From Bacteroidota bacterium (GTDB lineage Bacteria; Zhuqueibacterota; JdFR-76; DREG01), in the NCBI GenBank assembly GCA_030624545.1, contig JAUXJX010000033.1, positions 1 to 10,093 of the forward strand: a stretch of DNA of 10,093 bases, in the 5' to 3' direction. This document shows, one piece after another, positions 8,339-10,093 of this stretch. The position numbers and the translations under genes are program-made. Each line of letters opens with the position of its first letter. Position 1 is the stretch's first letter. Under the pieces are notes generated by a model. It was not told the DNA's origin. It ran no database searches and was given only the letters and a program-made list of their open reading frames with translations.

Positions 8339-8356
8339 TCCTTGGCACTCCAGGGA
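8339..8356 (+). other. short hairpin after the hydrolase gene
   Basis: Bases 8339-8345 can pair with 8350-8356 (seven pairs, one G-T wobble) around the loop CACT. It lies 24 nt after the hydrolase stop. No T-run follows on the + strand, so it is at best a weak terminator or a transcript-end stabiliser. Confidence 0.2.
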
Positions 8357-8370
8357 CTAGTTATGGTCAA

Positions 8371-8405
8371 GAAAAATATAACCGCAGAGGCCGCTCGCCG
8401 AGGTT
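8371..8405 (-). terminator. possible terminator of the minus-strand small gene, in a degenerate dispersed repeat
   Basis: Read on the minus strand, an imperfect stem with outer AACC/GGTT and inner GGC/GCC pairs (8380-8405) is followed by the T-rich run ATATTTTTC. It lies about 30 nt beyond the stop of the minus-strand gene, the expected place for a terminator. The stem is bulged and weak. The AACCGCAGAGG segment also resembles a repeat that I recall as common between genes in environmental genomes. Confidence 0.3.
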
Positions 8406-8435
8406 TCCACATAACATGAATAGACTCTGCATGCT

Positions 8436-8774
8436 CTACGATCCTTTTCTCGCCTCATCCGGAAAATCTCTGTATAGCGCAAAAGTCGTGTCCTTAACGG
8501 CGTTGTAAACCGCCTGATGCAGCCTTTCGATTTCTCCCTTGCGAGCGGCGACATGTTGAAAGGTCTTTTCGAGCTGTGACAAATCATTTACCAGGATGGA
8601 GATGTTAAACTCTCCCAATTCAGACGGCCCGAATCCAAGCTTGCGCCTGGTTATTTGAAAGCCGTTGATACGCCCATCTTCTTGTAATTGCCCCAAATAT
8701 TGATGTACATTTTCGCAGAAATCCAGATCTTTTGAACTTTCTTTCAAGTTACACCAGATTTGATAATAGTCCAT
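8436..8774 (-). CDS. Small conserved protein of unknown function (resembles DUF6614)
   Basis: The product is 112 residues, soluble, with no signal peptide or membrane segment. It begins MDYYQIWCNLKESSKDLDF and contains ITRRKLGFGPSELGEF followed by a strand-like NISILVND. A helical second half ends in HQAVYNAVKDTTFALYRDFPD. The strand-helix alternation suggests a small ferredoxin-like or dimeric alpha-beta barrel fold (inference). From memory it matches the family catalogued as DUF6614, unconfirmed here. The start at 8774 is preferred because AAGGA (8783-8787) lies 8 nt upstream. The in-frame ATG at 8783 would overlap that site and add only MWK. It stands alone on the minus strand, converging on the hydrolase gene, so it is probably its own transcription unit. 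Confidence 0.8.
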   Translation of the reverse strand: MDYYQIWCNLKESSKDLDFCENVHQYLGQLQEDGRINGFQITRRKLGFGPSELGEFNISILVNDLSQLEKTFQHVAARKGEIERLHQAVYNAVKDTTFALYRDFPDEARKGS

Positions 8775-8782
8775 TTTCCACA

Positions 8783-8787
8783 TCCTT
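8783..8787 (-). promoter_or_regulatory. Shine-Dalgarno site fixing the start of the minus-strand small gene
   Basis: On the minus strand AAGGA at 8787-8783 lies 8 nt before the ATG at 8774. The upstream ATG at 8783 begins within the last base of this site and so has no usable spacing. Confidence 0.55.
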
Positions 8788-8886
8788 GGTTTTCTTTTCT
8801 AAATTCCGCGACTTTAAACGAGATAAAGGTGTCCTGTTGATCCCTGTCTGCCAACAGCAGGCTGTTTCAGATTCGTTTTTAGTGGG

Positions 8887-8969
8887 TCCACCCTTCGACT
8901 CCGCTCAGGATGGACGCTCTTGGAAATAAAGATTTGCTATAGCCACCCTGAGCGGAGTCGAAGGGTGGA
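8887..8969. repeat. inverted repeat with 27-bp arms (dispersed intergenic type)
   Basis: The left arm 8887-8913 and right arm 8943-8969 are reverse complements at 26 of 27 positions (mismatch 8910/8946) around a 29-nt spacer. Each arm is bounded by CCACC and a GGTGG-like end, so each is also weakly palindromic. The flanks continue the symmetry: 8857-8871 matches the reverse complement of 8986-9000 at 13 of 15 positions. The arm begins CCACCCTTCGACTCCGCTC, a sequence I recall as a widespread REP-like repeat in environmental genomes. It can form a very strong hairpin on either strand and may act as a two-way transcription barrier. Confidence 0.85.
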
Positions 8970-9138
8970 TAGCTATCAGATTCATTCTGCAACACCCTGC
9001 AACAGGCAGGCCGTATATCCTGTCTAAGAATTGGTTACCCTCAATCGAATCCAAATTATATTGCGATAAGGTAGCCAGACAGCGACTCCGAATCAAGAAA
9101 AATCTAGTCTTTTTGTGGAAAGAGGTTGGAGATTTCTC

Positions 9139-9167
9139 TTGTTATTAGTTGAAAATACATATATATT
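9139..9167 (+). promoter_or_regulatory. candidate promoter of the TPR lipoprotein gene
   Basis: TTGTTA (9139-9144, four of six matches to TTGACA) and TATATT (9162-9167, five of six to TATAAT) are separated by 17 nt. Transcription would begin near 9174, giving a leader of about 70 nt before the ATG at 9243. Confidence 0.35.
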
Positions 9168-9178
9168 TTTTCTCAACT
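9147..9178 (+). promoter_or_regulatory. AT-rich dyad overlapping the candidate promoter
   Basis: AGTTGA (9147-9152) is the reverse complement of TCAACT (9173-9178). The pairing continues inward as an A-run against a T-run with one bulged base. The dyad covers the candidate -10 box, so it could be an operator. An AT-rich chance symmetry is equally possible. Confidence 0.25.
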
Positions 9179-9242
9179 TAGAGAGCTCGAACAGCCGGGT
9201 ATTCGTACCATAATCCTGGAAAAACTCTGTTGTGAACCGCTG

Positions 9243-10093
9243 ATGAACAAGCCATATTCTCTTTTGATTTTTTCTCTTTTGCTGATTGTGGGGTGCGCAG
9301 CCACCCGACAACAGCCTGCCATTGAAGCCGCTTCTGAAGAAGCGATCGCCAAAAAAAATACCACCGAATATAACTCCAAGGCCGTTTCTCGCTATATGGA
9401 TGGAGTGCTCGCCGGGAATAACGGTGACTGGGGGAAAGCCTTTCTCGCATTCCAGGAAGCAGCTCTATTCGATCCGAATTCGGCTTCCATCCTCAGATCC
9501 GTCGCGGAAGCCTATGTGAACTTGGGCCGCGTTGACGCGGCAATTCTGACCCTCGAAAAGTCTATCGAGCTGGAGCCCCAGGAAAAGGACGGCTACCAGA
9601 TGCTGGCTGACTTATATACAAAAGCCCGGCAATTTCAAAAGGCGCTTAGCCAATATGAAAAGCTCCGTGACCTGGATCCAAACGGCCTTGAAACCCGGTA
9701 CAAATTGGCTAACCTCTACCTGCTTTTAGGAAGAATTGATGCGACCATTGCCGAATATCACGAGATCTACCGGCTGGAAAGGTTCAAGCCTGAGATATTG
9801 ATGAGAATTGGCGAGTTGCATCTGCAAACAAAAGACTTCGAAAAGGCGGAGCAAAACTTTAAGGATGTGGTTGACCAGGAACCGAATAATGAAGATGCGT
9901 ACCTCGGGCTGGGAACCACCTATATCCTGCAAAAAGACACGGCCGCCGCTGTGTTGCTCTATGAGCAGGCGCTGAAGCAGGACGTGGGATTCGACAAGAT
10001 TCGCGATAGTTTAGCGGATATATATACGTCCCGGGAAAGCTGGGATGATGCGCTTCAACTATTTGAGGGAGCCGGCGAGGAGATCTCGAATAA
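9243..10093 (+). CDS. TPR-repeat lipoprotein, 3' end beyond the window
   Basis: An uninterrupted frame of 283 codons runs from the ATG to the right edge with no stop. The start gives a classic lipoprotein signal: a short MNKP n-region, a hydrophobic stretch at residues 5-16 and the lipobox IVGC with Cys18 as the lipidated residue. A polar linker (19-46) leads into about seven consecutive 34-residue TPR units at 47-80, 81-114, 115-148, 149-182, 183-216, 217-250 and from 251 on. Each has the A-x-x-Y/L-x-x-x-G and A-x-x-x-x-D/E-P pattern. TPR arrays are protein-binding scaffolds, so this is probably an envelope-anchored adaptor; the partner is unknown. No clear Shine-Dalgarno site precedes the ATG, unlike most genes here. 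The frame is open upstream through a CTG at 9240, but the ATG fits the signal peptide best. Confidence 0.88.
   Translation, partial: MNKPYSLLIFSLLLIVGCAATRQQPAIEAASEEAIAKKNTTEYNSKAVSRYMDGVLAGNNGDWGKAFLAFQEAALFDPNSASILRSVAEAYVNLGRVDAAILTLEKSIELEPQEKDGYQMLADLYTKARQFQKALSQYEKLRDLDPNGLETRYKLANLYLLLGRIDATIAEYHEIYRLERFKPEILMRIGELHLQTKDFEKAEQNFKDVVDQEPNNEDAYLGLGTTYILQKDTAAAVLLYEQALKQDVGFDKIRDSLADIYTSRESWDDALQLFEGAGEEISN

Larger units (their letters stand above)
8775..9242. other. 468-nt non-coding stretch between divergent genes
   Basis: This gap separates the minus-strand small gene from the TPR lipoprotein gene. Open frames here run through the inverted repeat or lie antisense and lack protein-like composition, so I call no gene. 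It holds the ribosome-binding site of the minus-strand gene, an imperfect inverted repeat spanning about 8857-9000, and an AT-rich candidate promoter at 9139-9167. A minor GGTA-TTCG-TACC hairpin lies at 9198-9209. I see nothing recognisable in 9010-9130. Confidence 0.6.

Noticed and set aside
8732..8929. 65-codon frame on the plus strand running into the inverted repeat
   Set aside because: Antisense to the 5' end of the minus-strand gene and ending inside the repeat; its PFDSAQDG tail is the translated repeat, not a protein motif.
8905..9096. 63-codon frame on the minus strand across the inverted repeat
   Set aside because: Half of it is translated repeat (STPLRV type); no ribosome-binding site or protein-like pattern.
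9286..9519. 77-codon plus-strand frame
   Set aside because: Out of frame inside the TPR lipoprotein gene, whose frame has a lipobox and seven TPR units.

Overview
The window is about 10.1 kb of moderate-GC bacterial chromosome. It carries a conserved proteostasis cluster followed by metabolic and hypothetical genes. No phage, plasmid, transposase, integrase or CRISPR signature is visible. The organism cannot be fixed from sequence alone. The gene order, the protein flavour and a dispersed-type inverted repeat beginning CCACCCTTCGACTCC suggest an uncultured FCB-group or related lineage (for example Calditrichota/KSB1 or Zixibacteria). This is a low-confidence guess from memory.

Layout: the left edge (1-36) is the 3' end of a tRNA gene, probably tRNA-Leu. 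Next, all on the + strand, come tig (trigger factor, TTG start), clpP, clpX, lon and engB/ysxC. Together these provide co-translational folding, two ATP-dependent proteases and a ribosome-assembly GTPase. tig, clpP and clpX are tightly packed (gaps of 19 and 6 nt). lon follows after 111 nt with its own candidate -10 box, and engB overlaps the lon stop codon by 4 nt. The order merges the enterobacterial tig-clpP-clpX-lon block with the Bacillus-type lon-ysxC pair.

Downstream, still on +, are a class V PLP aminotransferase (alanine/serine-glyoxylate type) and a small alpha/beta hydrolase of the KANL3/Tex30-like type with a GTG start. A convergent small gene on the - strand (8436-8774) encodes a 112-residue conserved protein of unknown function. 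A 468-nt non-coding stretch (8775-9242) holds a large inverted repeat and an AT-rich promoter region. The window ends inside a + strand gene for a TPR-repeat lipoprotein (9243 to the right edge).

No clearly new multi-gene system is present. The points most worth a second look are an Asn in ClpP where the catalytic-triad Asp is expected, the 27-bp-armed inverted repeat, a pair of TTC/GAA dyads in front of lon, a possible 18-codon ORF joined to the clpX stop, and the unannotated-type small gene on the - strand.
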